DNA from: Hellea sp.
GTDB taxonomy: Bacteria > Pseudomonadota > Alphaproteobacteria > Caulobacterales > Maricaulaceae
DNA: 34,147 nucleotides
Reading direction: 5' to 3'
Assembly: GCA_020630275.1 (NCBI GenBank)
Contig: JAHDBU010000010.1
Span: 1-34,147 of the forward strand
Of the stretch, positions 1 through 7,547 are shown piece by piece. The notes below the pieces were generated by a model that saw only the letters and a list, made by a program, of their open reading frames with translations, had not been told where the DNA came from and ran no database searches. Numbering within the stretch: the first letter of the stretch is position 1; every line of letters starts with the position of its first letter. The translations under genes were made by a program, and so were the position numbers.

Positions 1-869
1 AGAACACGCCCCGCCACCGCGTCAAGTTTCGCCAACAGTTTCGGATCACGGGCTTCAGGGGCTGTGATCATGGCCACATCCAGATTGGTTTCGATGCCCT
101 GTGGACTTGGGGTTCGCTGTGTTTTGGCGAGCGTGCCCACGAGTTCCTTCACGGCGGCTCTTGCCGTATTAGCGTTTTGCATCAACACAGCAATCACAGA
201 CGCCACATCCACATTACCGTGATCCGGATGCCAGCAATCATAGTCGGTGACCATGGCCATGGTGGCATAAGGCAGTTCCGCTTCGCGGGCGAGCTTGGCT
301 TCGGGCATATTCGTCATGCCGATCACGTCACAGCCCCATTGTCTATACATATGACTCTCGGCTTTGGTTGAGAATTGCGGACCTTCCATCGCTAGATAAG
401 TGCCGCCCCTATGGACGGTCGCACCAGCCGCTTCCGCCGCATCACCGGCCAGTCCGGATAAGCGCATACAGACAGGGTCAGCCGTTGAAACATGGGCCAC
501 CATGCCTGTGCCAAAGAATGACTTTTCACGTTTAAAAGTCCGGTCAATGAACTGATCGACCATAACGAAATGGCCGGGGGCGTAAGTCTCTTTTAATGAG
601 CCGACGGCGGAGATCGAGAGTACATCCGTACACCCTGCCCGCTTGAGCGCATCGATATTGGCGCGGTAGTTCACATCACTGGGCGAAAGACGGTGACCTC
701 TACCATGGCGTGGCAGGAAGCGCAGCTTTATTCCCTCCAGTTCTGCAAACAGGATATCATCCGATGGCATGCCCCATGGGGTCTCGATGGAGATCCACTC
801 CCGGTTCTCCAACGCCTCCATATCATAAAGGCCGGAACCGCCTAAAATACCGATAACCCATTCGCTCAT
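1..869 (-). CDS. mtnP: S-methyl-5'-thioadenosine phosphorylase (C-terminus cut by window edge)
   Basis: Cleaves methylthioadenosine, the by-product of polyamine synthesis, with phosphate to give adenine and methylthioribose-1-phosphate in the cytoplasm. Translation from the ATG at 869 begins MSEWVIGILGGSGLYDMEAL, the phosphate-binding start of the MTAP/PNP family. It continues through the LPRHGRGH motif, a GPQFSTKAES segment and MTNMPEAKLA followed by VTDYDCWH, all typical of MTAP rather than plain purine nucleoside phosphorylase. About 289 residues are visible and no stop is reached, so the last few residues lie outside the window. It starts 10 nt after the stop of the acetyltransferase gene upstream on the same strand, so the two are probably co-transcribed. 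The ribosome binding site is the GGAGAG-like stretch just before the ATG. Confidence 0.93.
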   Translation of the reverse strand, partial: MSEWVIGILGGSGLYDMEALENREWISIETPWGMPSDDILFAELEGIKLRFLPRHGRGHRLSPSDVNYRANIDALKRAGCTDVLSISAVGSLKETYAPGHFVMVDQFIDRTFKREKSFFGTGMVAHVSTADPVCMRLSGLAGDAAEAAGATVHRGGTYLAMEGPQFSTKAESHMYRQWGCDVIGMTNMPEAKLAREAELPYATMAMVTDYDCWHPDHGNVDVASVIAVLMQNANTARAAVKELVGTLAKTQRTPSPQGIETNLDVAMITAPEARDPKLLAKLDAVAGRV

Positions 870-879
870 TTTACTCTCC

Positions 880-1377
880 TTACATCAGAGATTTAAACAT
901 GACATAAGCATCCACATAGTATTGCGCTTTGTGATGAAATGCCCCCGGCAAAGTACCGACGATATCAAATCCCTGCGATTGCCATAGCCGAACCGCACCG
1001 TAATTGGTACTCACAACAAGGTTATATTGCATGCCGCGATAGGCTTCTTCCTTCGCAACCATTTGCGAATGCTGACACATTTTTGTGGCAACACCCCTCC
1101 CGCGAAAAACCGGGTCGACAATATATCCGCAATTACAAATATGCGCTCCCAAGGATTCCGAGTTGGGCCGGATATAATAAGTTCCACAGACTTCTCCAGT
1201 CTCTTCCTCGACGGCAACGAATGTCGTTTTATCTGAGGCAAACCAATAAGCCCGCGCATCAGCTTCACTGACATCCATGGCAACCGGATAGCTTTCTCCA
1301 GCCGCAAAAACAGGCTGTAAAAACGCCCAAATCTGGGCCCAGTGTTTATCTGGATCGCAAGGCAGGATTTCAAACAT
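880..1377 (-). CDS. GNAT family N-acetyltransferase
   Basis: A 165-residue single-domain acetyltransferase of the GNAT fold, which would transfer an acetyl group from acetyl-CoA to an amine of unknown identity. The acetyl-CoA pyrophosphate-binding motif A is visible as VDPVFRGRGVATKM (about residues 87-100), preceded by the beta strand with GTYYIRPNS. The C-terminal STNYGAVRLWQSQGFDIVGT is the usual GNAT motif B with its Asn-x-x-Ala-x-x-Leu-Tyr/Trp pattern. It resembles uncharacterised YhbS/RimI-like enzymes that end with a histidine-bearing LPGAFHH segment. It precedes mtnP by 10 nt, but no substrate can be inferred from that. It lies directly after the terminator of the bc1 operon, leaving almost no room for a conventional promoter of its own. 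Confidence 0.85.
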   Translation of the reverse strand: MFEILPCDPDKHWAQIWAFLQPVFAAGESYPVAMDVSEADARAYWFASDKTTFVAVEEETGEVCGTYYIRPNSESLGAHICNCGYIVDPVFRGRGVATKMCQHSQMVAKEEAYRGMQYNLVVSTNYGAVRLWQSQGFDIVGTLPGAFHHKAQYYVDAYVMFKSLM

Positions 1378-1391
1378 GAGGCCTCATAAAC

Positions 1392-1418
1392 AAAAAAAGC
1401 CCGGCGTAAAACCGGGCT
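1392..1418 (-). terminator. Rho-independent terminator of the cytochrome bc1 operon
   Basis: On the minus strand, AGCCCGG, a short loop and CCGGGCT are followed by a run of seven T. The arms are 1398-1404 and 1412-1418. It lies 23 nt after the petC stop, and only 14 nt separate it from the acetyltransferase start codon. Confidence 0.85.
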
Positions 1419-1440
1419 CTTTGTAATTCGTTCTAAAAGC

Positions 1441-2283
1441 TTAGTGCTTAACGTTCCGCCAAACTTCTTTGTAAGCGAAGAACAGAAGACCAGCCAGAAT
1501 AAGCAAATAGATCATCACAGATAATCCCAAACTCTTGCGGGCTTCCATTTTTGGATCAGCCGTCCACATGAGGAATTCTGTCACGTCCTTGGCCATCTGC
1601 TCGCGCGTAGCTTCTGGTGGCTGGATCTCTTTAACAGAGCCATCTTTGTTCTGGACCTTGATAACCTCATATTCGACTTTTCCGTCAAACAACTGGTCCG
1701 GCATAGCTACCTTAGTACCCAGAAACTTGTTGAACATATTGTCGTCTTTGTCATAGCCCAGCAGGAAGCTGTAGATATGATTGGCACCATCCGGGCGTGC
1801 TTTGGCCATTACCGAAAGATCTGGCGGAGCTTTTCCAAAGTTCGCAGCTGCCGCAGCGACATCATTCGGGTAAGGCGATGGGAATTTGTCGACAGGTTTG
1901 CCGTCCCGAGGCAGGTCCTCTCCCGTATCCCAGTCGATATCCTGAATCGGCACAGGATAATTTTTAGCGATATATTTCACAACCGGATTATCAATCGGAT
2001 TTGGATATTTCTTATCGTAAAACGGTCCACCCTTATCGCCCAGGTGGCGGAAAGACATGAACTTCAGCTGATGGCAGGAAGAACAGACTTCTTGATAGAC
2101 TTGATAGCCGCGCTGCATGGCGTGCCGGTCAAATTTTCCAGTGAAACCATTGAAGCCCCATTCGACCTTCTTCTTGTATTTGCTGTCGCCACCGCCAGCC
2201 GCTTCAGCGACTTTGACGCCGGCAAATGCCGCCAGGCCTAACGCCGTTGCGGCGACCAAGGCTGTTTTCAACGTCAGTCTCAT
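1441..2283 (-). CDS. petC: Cytochrome c1 subunit of the bc1 complex
   Basis: Cytochrome c1 accepts electrons from the Rieske protein in complex III and passes them to a soluble or membrane cytochrome c on the periplasmic side. The 280-residue protein starts with an export signal (MRLTLKTALVAATALGLAAFAG). It has the heme c attachment site VCSSCHQ (CxxCH, about residues 67-71), a conserved MSFRHL stretch after it, and a probable axial-ligand Met in KVAMPDQLFDG. A single C-terminal membrane anchor, LSVMIYLLILAGLLFFAY, is followed by a basic end. The ATG overlaps the petB stop by 4 nt (ATGA), so translation is coupled. It is the last gene of petA-petB-petC, and a strong terminator follows. Confidence 0.97.
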   Translation of the reverse strand: MRLTLKTALVAATALGLAAFAGVKVAEAAGGGDSKYKKKVEWGFNGFTGKFDRHAMQRGYQVYQEVCSSCHQLKFMSFRHLGDKGGPFYDKKYPNPIDNPVVKYIAKNYPVPIQDIDWDTGEDLPRDGKPVDKFPSPYPNDVAAAAANFGKAPPDLSVMAKARPDGANHIYSFLLGYDKDDNMFNKFLGTKVAMPDQLFDGKVEYEVIKVQNKDGSVKEIQPPEATREQMAKDVTEFLMWTADPKMEARKSLGLSVMIYLLILAGLLFFAYKEVWRNVKH

Positions 2284-3572
2284 GATGACGCTCCTCCAGA
2301 AGGTACTCCTCCCGACGACGATCCTCCGAGTACGGATTTGGTGATGGATTCCGGTAACTCTTTGGGCTTCTCAATCATGCCCATAATCGGCAGGATCAAA
2401 AGGAAGTAAGCAAAGTAATAAAGGGTAGATATTCTTGACAGCCACAGGAAGTTCAGTCCTTTGCCTTCGCCCATCGGGATCGCAATATCCGATGGCGTCG
2501 CCGCACCGCACCACCCCAAAATAAATGAGTTGATCAGAAACAGAATGAACCAGATACGAGTCACAGGTCGGAAACGCATGGAGCGAACCTTGGACGTATC
2601 CAGCCATGGCAGGATGAATAGAACCGCAATGGCTCCGACCATCAGTAACAGCCCCATCAGCTTGTCTGGCACAGCCCGCAGGATGGCATAGAACGGCAGG
2701 AAGTACCATTCCGGCACGATGTGTGCGGGTGTCGCAAGAGGGTCGGCCTCGATGTAGTTATCAGCATGCCCTAACGCGTCGGGGTAGTAAAAGATGAAGA
2801 AGGCGAATATCAGTAGAAAGACGACAATCGCAAAGGCGTCTTTGACCGTGTAAAAAGGGTGGAACGGCAAAGTGTCTTCCTTGGATTTTGGTTCAATACC
2901 GACAGGGTTATTTTGACCGGTATGATGAAAAGCCCAAATGTGCAAACCAACGATTGCCGCAATCAAGAACGGCAGCAAATAATGCAACGCGAAGAAACGG
3001 TTGAGCGTCGCATTGTCAACCGAATAACCGCCCAAAATCCATTGCTGCAGCGCCTCTCCCACAAACGGAACCGCCGTAAAGAAGTTAGAAATCACGGTCG
3101 CGCCCCAGAATGACATCTGCCCCCAAGGCAGAGTGTACCCTAAGAAGGCCGTCGCCATCATGATTAGGTAGATAATACAACCTAATATCCAAGTCATTTC
3201 CCGAGGGGCCTTGTAGGAGCCGTAGTAAAGCCCCCTGAACATGTGAATGTAGACAGCAAAGAAAAACATCGCTGCCCCCACTGCGTGCATGGGTTGAATT
3301 AACCAACCAAAAGGCACGTCACGTCGTATACGCTGAACATCGGAAAACGCGACATCGACATTCGCCGTGTAATGCATCGCCAAAATGATCCCCGAGATAA
3401 TCTGGACCATAAGGCAAAGTGTCAAAATACCGCCAAACGTCCACCAGTAATTCAAATTACGAGGACTTGGGTATGTCATAAAATCTGCGCCCATCCGGAC
3501 AATCGGCAGACGTTTATCTAGCCACTTGGTGACGCCGTATTTTGGTTCATATGTTGAAAGATGTCCGCTCAT
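2280..3572 (-). CDS. petB: Cytochrome b subunit of the bc1 complex
   Basis: The membrane core of complex III, carrying two b hemes and the quinol oxidation and reduction sites. At 430 residues it has the normal length of the alphaproteobacterial protein. Visible hallmarks include the N-terminal PSPRNLNYWWTFGG, the heme-binding HAVGAAMFFFAVYIHMFRGLYYGSYK, the TAFLGYTLPWGQMSFWGATVISN stretch with its Gly-Tyr-x-Leu-Pro-Trp-Gly motif, and the Qo-site PEWYFLPFYAILRA containing the PEWY signature. Eight or so hydrophobic helices are evident. Its start is 2 nt from the petA stop and its end overlaps the petC start, so the three genes form one transcription unit. Confidence 0.98.
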   Translation of the reverse strand: MSGHLSTYEPKYGVTKWLDKRLPIVRMGADFMTYPSPRNLNYWWTFGGILTLCLMVQIISGIILAMHYTANVDVAFSDVQRIRRDVPFGWLIQPMHAVGAAMFFFAVYIHMFRGLYYGSYKAPREMTWILGCIIYLIMMATAFLGYTLPWGQMSFWGATVISNFFTAVPFVGEALQQWILGGYSVDNATLNRFFALHYLLPFLIAAIVGLHIWAFHHTGQNNPVGIEPKSKEDTLPFHPFYTVKDAFAIVVFLLIFAFFIFYYPDALGHADNYIEADPLATPAHIVPEWYFLPFYAILRAVPDKLMGLLLMVGAIAVLFILPWLDTSKVRSMRFRPVTRIWFILFLINSFILGWCGAATPSDIAIPMGEGKGLNFLWLSRISTLYYFAYFLLILPIMGMIEKPKELPESITKSVLGGSSSGGVPSGGASS

Positions 3573-3574
3573 GA

Positions 3575-4144
3575 TTAACCGACCTTGATAACAGTATCTG
3601 AAACGTATTCGTAAGGAGGAATAACGAGATTTTCTGGTGCAGGTCCTTTACGTATACGGCCCGCCGTATCGTAGTGTGAACCGTGGCACGGGCAGTACCA
3701 ACCGCCATATTCGCCCAGCGCGTCAACTTTGCCTTGCTCGCCAATCGGCACGCAACCAAAGTGAGTGCAAACGCCAACCATAACGAGGTAGCGCGGGTCC
3801 AGCTTGCCTTCTTTGTTGGGCATCAGGCGCTCATTATCTGTGGCTGGATCCGGTAGAGTTGCCACATCAACGGCTTCGGCCTCGGCAATCTCGGCAGGTG
3901 TTCTATGTCTTACAAAGACAGGCTTGCCGCGCCAAAGCGACTTTACTTGTGAGCCTTCGTCAATATTGGAAAGGTCAATTTCAATCGAACCCGCAGCCTT
4001 TGTATCGGCAGCCATACTCATTTGCGAAACCAAAGGCCATCCTATGGCGCCAGCGCCGACAGCAGCGACAGCCCCGGCAGCAATATAGATAAAATCGCGC
4101 TTCTCTTCGTCTACGTGATCATGTGAGTGTTCGGTGTCAGACAC
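3575..4144 (-). CDS. petA: Ubiquinol-cytochrome c reductase iron-sulfur (Rieske) subunit, canonical copy
   Basis: The mobile 2Fe-2S subunit of complex III, oxidising ubiquinol and reducing cytochrome c1. The 189-residue protein has box I CTHFGC (residues 126-131) and box II CPCHGSHY (151-158). Cys126, His128, Cys151 and His154 ligate the cluster, and Cys131 and Cys153 form the disulfide. Ser156 and Tyr158 are the hydrogen-bond donors that keep the potential high. The N-terminal anchor follows EKRDFIYIAAG, a Tat-like motif with Lys-Arg in place of the usual Arg-Arg. The start codon is GTG, with GGAAGGGA upstream. Its last base is 2 nt from the petB ATG. A divergent paralog of identical length lies 102 nt upstream. 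Confidence 0.97.
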   Translation of the reverse strand: MSDTEHSHDHVDEEKRDFIYIAAGAVAAVGAGAIGWPLVSQMSMAADTKAAGSIEIDLSNIDEGSQVKSLWRGKPVFVRHRTPAEIAEAEAVDVATLPDPATDNERLMPNKEGKLDPRYLVMVGVCTHFGCVPIGEQGKVDALGEYGGWYCPCHGSHYDTAGRIRKGPAPENLVIPPYEYVSDTVIKVG

Positions 4145-4224
4145 GGGAGAATCCCTTCCATTTTACACATGTAATTTCGAGCGTCGTAATAAACATTTTG
4201 TGTTTAAAAGGCTAATTTTTAATC

Positions 4225-4239
4225 GCGGCACAACGCCGC
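4225..4239. other. Short GC hairpin between the two Rieske genes
   Basis: GCGGC, ACAAC, GCCGC form a 5-bp stem directly after the stop codon of the upstream Rieske gene. The T-rich tract follows the stem on the plus strand, not on the minus strand where the genes lie. It is therefore at best a weak attenuator or mRNA-end structure for the first gene. Confidence 0.3.
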
Positions 4240-4246
4240 AAGCTTT

Positions 4247-4816
4247 TTATCGCCGGATGAATTTGTGGTTTGGAAACTCCACAATGTTTTCAGTCACATA
4301 TTTAAATTCAGGTATGGGCAGATTGGTTGGCGAGGGTCCTTTTCTAACGCGGCCAGACGTATCGAAATGCGCACCGTGAGACGGACAATACCAGCCACCA
4401 TAATCGCCCATTGGATCCTTTTTGTTTTGCTCGCCTGTAACGATCGCCCCGAAATGGGTGCAGACCGCCGATAGGATCAGAAAGCGTGGGTCCAGAGTGC
4501 CATCGGGCCTTGGGCGCAAGCGATCTTCATCGGTTTCCGGATGAGGCAAAGTGGAAATGTCGACATTCCTGGCGGTATCAATTTCCCACTGGGCACGATG
4601 ACGAATAATCACAGGCGTCCTATTTGCCAAAATTTTAATCGCTGACCCTTCGGGAATAAGACTCAAATCAACAGTGATGGGACGACCGACCACGATATCA
4701 TTCGCGATCCCGGTGCTCTTGGCTAAAGGAATTGTTGCTGCAGCCACGCCCCCTGCGGCCATAACTCCCGCCGAAATAAAAATGAACTTGCGTCTGGTTT
4801 GGTTTGATTTGTCCAC
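4247..4816 (-). CDS. Second, divergent Rieske iron-sulfur protein with altered cluster surroundings
   Basis: A 189-residue paralog of the adjacent petA, colinear through the soluble domain including the GEQ-K-D-GDYGGWYC segment between the boxes. It has a clear Tat signal-anchor (TRRKFIFISAG, residues 7-17). Box I is CTHFGA (119-124) and box II CPSHGAHF (144-151). The cluster ligands Cys119, His121, Cys144 and His147 are all kept. The two disulfide cysteines are Ala124 and Ser146, and the Ser and Tyr that hydrogen-bond the cluster are Ala149 and Phe151. Studies of mutated bc1 Rieske proteins show that each of these losses lowers the midpoint potential. It also has a short extra tail, NHKFIRR. 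It lies upstream of petABC on the same strand and diverges from trmL. I infer a membrane-bound Rieske protein of low potential; whether it assembles into complex III cannot be told from sequence. Confidence 0.9.
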   Translation of the reverse strand: MDKSNQTRRKFIFISAGVMAAGGVAAATIPLAKSTGIANDIVVGRPITVDLSLIPEGSAIKILANRTPVIIRHRAQWEIDTARNVDISTLPHPETDEDRLRPRPDGTLDPRFLILSAVCTHFGAIVTGEQNKKDPMGDYGGWYCPSHGAHFDTSGRVRKGPSPTNLPIPEFKYVTENIVEFPNHKFIRR

Positions 4817-4869
4817 GGTTGCATCCTAGCAAGGCGCGGAGTGAAGGCAAGATAACGGAAAGTCGCACA

Positions 4870-5319
4870 ATGAAGGTCACGCTTTACCAGCCCGATATCG
4901 CCCAGAACCTGGGCGCGGCCATGCGGCTTTGTGCCTGTTTTGATGTGCCGCTGGGTGTGATCGAACCGTGCGGTTTTCCCTTATCCGTCAAAGCGCTGCG
5001 ACGGACGGCTATGGATTATGGGACCGCAGATGATTTGACCCGCTATGCAAACTGGGACGCATTTCAATCTAAGGCCTCAGGGCGAACAGTCTTATTTACG
5101 ACGAAAGCGGCCGAGCGGCTGGAACGTTTTGAGTTTCAAGCGGGAGACCATCTATTATTCGGACGGGAGAGCGCCGGCGTGCCGGACGATGTGCACGCCT
5201 CAGTCAACGCCCGCGTTATTATTCCTCTGGGCCCTGATGTGCGGTCTTTTAACCTCGCGACAAGTGTAGCCATTGGGTTATATGAAGCCCTGAGGCAAAC
5301 AAATGGACTGCCGAAATGA
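4870..5319 (+). CDS. trmL: tRNA (cytidine(34)-2'-O)-methyltransferase
   Basis: A SPOUT-class enzyme that 2'-O-methylates the wobble nucleotide of certain leucine tRNAs using S-adenosylmethionine. The start chosen is the ATG at 4870, giving 149 residues and the family's usual opening, [20 protein letters not shown]. An in-frame ATG at 4804 would overlap the neighbouring Rieske start and add 22 residues absent from the family. The SAM-binding knot is seen in [14 protein letters not shown] and in [27 protein letters not shown] near the C-terminus. The stop overlaps the hemF start by 4 nt (ATGA), so the two are translated together. Confidence 0.94.
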   Translation: MKVTLYQPDIAQNLGAAMRLCACFDVPLGVIEPCGFPLSVKALRRTAMDYGTADDLTRYANWDAFQSKASGRTVLFTTKAAERLERFEFQAGDHLLFGRESAGVPDDVHASVNARVIIPLGPDVRSFNLATSVAIGLYEALRQTNGLPK

Positions 5320-6179
5320 GTTTTGATCAAAAGAAAAGACAGGCCGCCAATTGGTTTCGCGAACTCCGCGATACGATTTGCGCTGAGTTTGAAGTCCTTG
5401 AGTTGGAAGCTTCGGACGGACTTTATGGTCCGACACCGGGCAAGTTTGAGTTTGAAGACTGGCAGCGCAAAAATGATGGCGGCGGCGGAACCGGCGGCAT
5501 GCTCCGTGGTCGTTTGTTTGAGAAATGCGGTGTGCATATATCGGTCGTCCACGGTGAGTTTGAAGGCGAGATGCGCGAAACTGTGCCAGGGGCCAAGGAT
5601 GATCCGCGCTTTTGGGCGGCGGGTGTGAGCCTGATTGCGCATCTGACCAATCCCAACATTCCAGCTGTTCATATGAACACCCGTTATATTGTGACCACGC
5701 AGGACTGGTTTGGTGGCGGGGCGGATCTAACCCCTACTCAGGCCAAAGCCCGCGTGCAAAACCATCCGGATGCAATCGCCTTTCATTCCGGCATGCAGGC
5801 GGTCTGCAATGCGCATGATTGCGCCGATTACGAAAAATACAAACAATGGTGCGATGACTATTTTCACCTGCATCACCGCGACGAGCCCCGAGGCATAGGG
5901 GGCATCTTTTATGACCGGCATAATAGCGGGAACTGGGATGCAGACTTTGCTTTTACCCAAGACGTGGGGCGAGGCTTTTTAAAAACTTATACCGATATCG
6001 TGCGTGGCCGCATGGACGAGCCCTGGACGGAAGCCGACCGCGAAGAACAACTTATTACCCGTGGACGCTATGTGGAATTCAACCTGCTCTATGATCGGGG
6101 TACGACTTTTGGCCTCAAAACCGGAGGCAATGTCAAAACGATCTTGTCTTCCATGCCGCCCGTTGTGAAATGGCCGTAA
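5316..6179 (+). CDS. hemF: Oxygen-dependent coproporphyrinogen III oxidase
   Basis: Converts coproporphyrinogen III to protoporphyrinogen IX by oxidative decarboxylation with O2, a late step of heme synthesis in the cytoplasm. Its 287 residues show the family signatures [22 protein letters not shown], the HMNTRYI and [10 protein letters not shown] segment, [18 protein letters not shown] and [20 protein letters not shown]. It ends at MPPVVKWP, so it lacks the roughly 25-residue tail of the E. coli enzyme. I believe shorter ends occur in alphaproteobacterial members and the core is intact. Its position beside the heme-containing bc1 genes is functionally sensible. A bidirectional terminator follows. 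Confidence 0.97.
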   Translation: MSFDQKKRQAANWFRELRDTICAEFEVLELEASDGLYGPTPGKFEFEDWQRKNDGGGGTGGMLRGRLFEKCGVHISVVHGEFEGEMRETVPGAKDDPRFWAAGVSLIAHLTNPNIPAVHMNTRYIVTTQDWFGGGADLTPTQAKARVQNHPDAIAFHSGMQAVCNAHDCADYEKYKQWCDDYFHLHHRDEPRGIGGIFYDRHNSGNWDADFAFTQDVGRGFLKTYTDIVRGRMDEPWTEADREEQLITRGRYVEFNLLYDRGTTFGLKTGGNVKTILSSMPPVVKWP

Positions 6180-6193
6180 AGTAAAACATAAAA

Positions 6194-6215
6194 AAAGAGG
6201 CCCGAAGGCCTCTTT
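6194..6215. terminator. Bidirectional terminator between hemF and the protease gene
   Basis: AAAGAGGCC, a CGAA tetraloop and GGCCTCTTT form a 9-bp perfect stem between two convergent genes. On the minus strand it is followed by a T tract, and on the plus strand the T residues are in the 3' arm, so it can serve both hemF and the protease gene. Confidence 0.85.
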
Positions 6216-6238
6216 CGAATTCAAAAATTCAAACTGTC

Positions 6239-7345
6239 TTAGTTGACACAGACGTCGTACACATCGCTAGATGTGCGCGCGATGTCACCGCCATCTGAAC
6301 AACCGCCCAACAGAACAACGCCGGCAACGTGTGGCGATGCCATGGAAGTCCCGGAAATCGTGCGGTAGCCGCCATCTTTCCATGTTGAGTTAATAGAAGA
6401 CCCAGGTGCAATCCAATCAACAGGTGGCTGACCGTAGTTTGAGAAGCTGGACCAACCATCACTTGATGTCGATGATGCAACTGTCAAAATGTTTGGACCG
6501 TTTGCAGAGGCGGGAGAGCCGTTTGTGAAGCTAGAGTCGTTACCAGCAGCTAGTACAAATGTCGTTCCGCCAGCAGAAGCAGCTTCGACAGCGTCATTCA
6601 GGGCCTGTGAGAAACCACCACCCAGGCTCATATTCGCAACGTCGCAGTTTGTAGAGGCAACGTGGTCAACACCAGCGATAACACCTGACGTCGAACCAGA
6701 ACCACGAGCACCCAAAACTTTGATAGGAACAACTGTTGCGCCAGCGGCAACGCCGATAACACCAACTTCATTGTCAATCGCAGCAATAGTACCGGCGACG
6801 TGTGTACCGTGCCCATTACCGTCGTCCATTCCGGCGTCCTTGCCCTTTGTGAAGGCAGAGAAACCCTGAGACGCATCGACGTTCAGGTCAGGATGGTCGA
6901 GGTCAATACCAGAATCGAGGACACAGGCAACGCCATTCGATGCAACACCACCATTGACTCGGGTAATACCCCAAGGCGTTGTTTGGGCTGGGCCGGTCGT
7001 ACCACCGTCACCACCGCCGCCTGGGCCTTTCCCTGGAGGACGTGGCATTGCGCGCATCATGCCGTCGGCTTCGAAATAAGCGATACGTGGATTGTTTGCG
7101 GCCAATTTTTCAGCGGCTGTCGCTGACATGCGAGCCGAGAAACCTTTGATTGCCGTAGAATATGTGTGACCCATTTGACCACCAGCGCGATTGACGGCTT
7201 GGTTGGCCAGGCCCGGGGCTTCAGCGCCCGAAACAGAATTATCGAAAACGAATATCCAGCTTTCCTGTGCGTTGGCATTGGCTGACATAGCCGCGGTCAA
7301 CGCGATTCCTGTTCCTATAAGGGCTGCTTTTTTGAAAATTGCCAT
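6239..7345 (-). CDS. Secreted subtilisin-like serine protease (S8 family)
   Basis: A 368-residue exported endopeptidase. Residues 1-27 form a Sec signal peptide ending ANANAQ. Residues 28 to about 100 look like an inhibitor I9-type propeptide (IFVFDN, YSTAIKGFSARM, IAYFEADG), followed by a proline/glycine-rich linker (101-118). The catalytic domain carries Asp144 in VLDSGIDLDHPDL, His182 in GHGTHVAGTIAA, the oxyanion Asn269 in LAAGND and Ser334 in SGTSMASPHVAG. Four cysteines in the mature part (141, 234, 349, 366) could form two disulfides, as in proteinase K-like enzymes. After the catalytic serine only a short unusual tail rich in Ser and Asp remains. A strong GGGAGGAA ribosome site lies 9 nt before the ATG. 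Confidence 0.93.
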   Translation of the reverse strand: MAIFKKAALIGTGIALTAAMSANANAQESWIFVFDNSVSGAEAPGLANQAVNRAGGQMGHTYSTAIKGFSARMSATAAEKLAANNPRIAYFEADGMMRAMPRPPGKGPGGGGDGGTTGPAQTTPWGITRVNGGVASNGVACVLDSGIDLDHPDLNVDASQGFSAFTKGKDAGMDDGNGHGTHVAGTIAAIDNEVGVIGVAAGATVVPIKVLGARGSGSTSGVIAGVDHVASTNCDVANMSLGGGFSQALNDAVEAASAGGTTFVLAAGNDSSFTNGSPASANGPNILTVASSTSSDGWSSFSNYGQPPVDWIAPGSSINSTWKDGGYRTISGTSMASPHVAGVVLLGGCSDGGDIARTSSDVYDVCVN

Positions 7346-7547
7346 GCTTGTTTTCCTCCCGAAATTGCAAAGACCGCACTTTCTTTATAATCCCAACATG
7401 AATGTCAAATGATTGTATGAAAAAAGGGAAAGATTTCCAATAATCCGCTTATTTGAAGAATCATATTCCAATATTCAATGCGGGAAATATGGCAAAATTA
7501 GGACCATATGCACAAAATTGCTCATGCAGCACGAAATTTTACCACTT
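7346..7547. promoter_or_regulatory. AT-rich intergenic region with the protease promoter
   Basis: This 202-nt gap lies between two minus-strand genes and has no convincing ORF. On the minus strand a perfect TTGACA (within 7407-7413) and a TATAAA are seen upstream of the protease, but only about 13 nt apart, which is too short for a normal sigma-70 pair. TTCCAATA occurs twice in the same orientation (7435-7442 and 7466-7473), 31 nt apart, a possible operator pair. Confidence 0.35.

Noticed and set aside
4804-4869. Upstream in-frame ATG for trmL
   Set aside because: It overlaps the start of the divergent Rieske gene, and the added residues do not belong to the family, which begins at the 4870 start.
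6100-6179. Possible truncation of hemF
   Set aside because: It lacks the E. coli-type tail, but all catalytic blocks are present and shorter ends probably occur in alphaproteobacteria.
7400-7420. Consensus TTGACA/TATAAA promoter for the protease
   Set aside because: The elements are only about 13 nt apart, too close for a standard sigma-70 promoter, so I list the region but not a firm promoter.
7490-7546. An 18-codon plus-strand ORF in the protease / cca gap
   Set aside because: Its composition is mixed and it has no convincing ribosome site or hydrophobic pattern.
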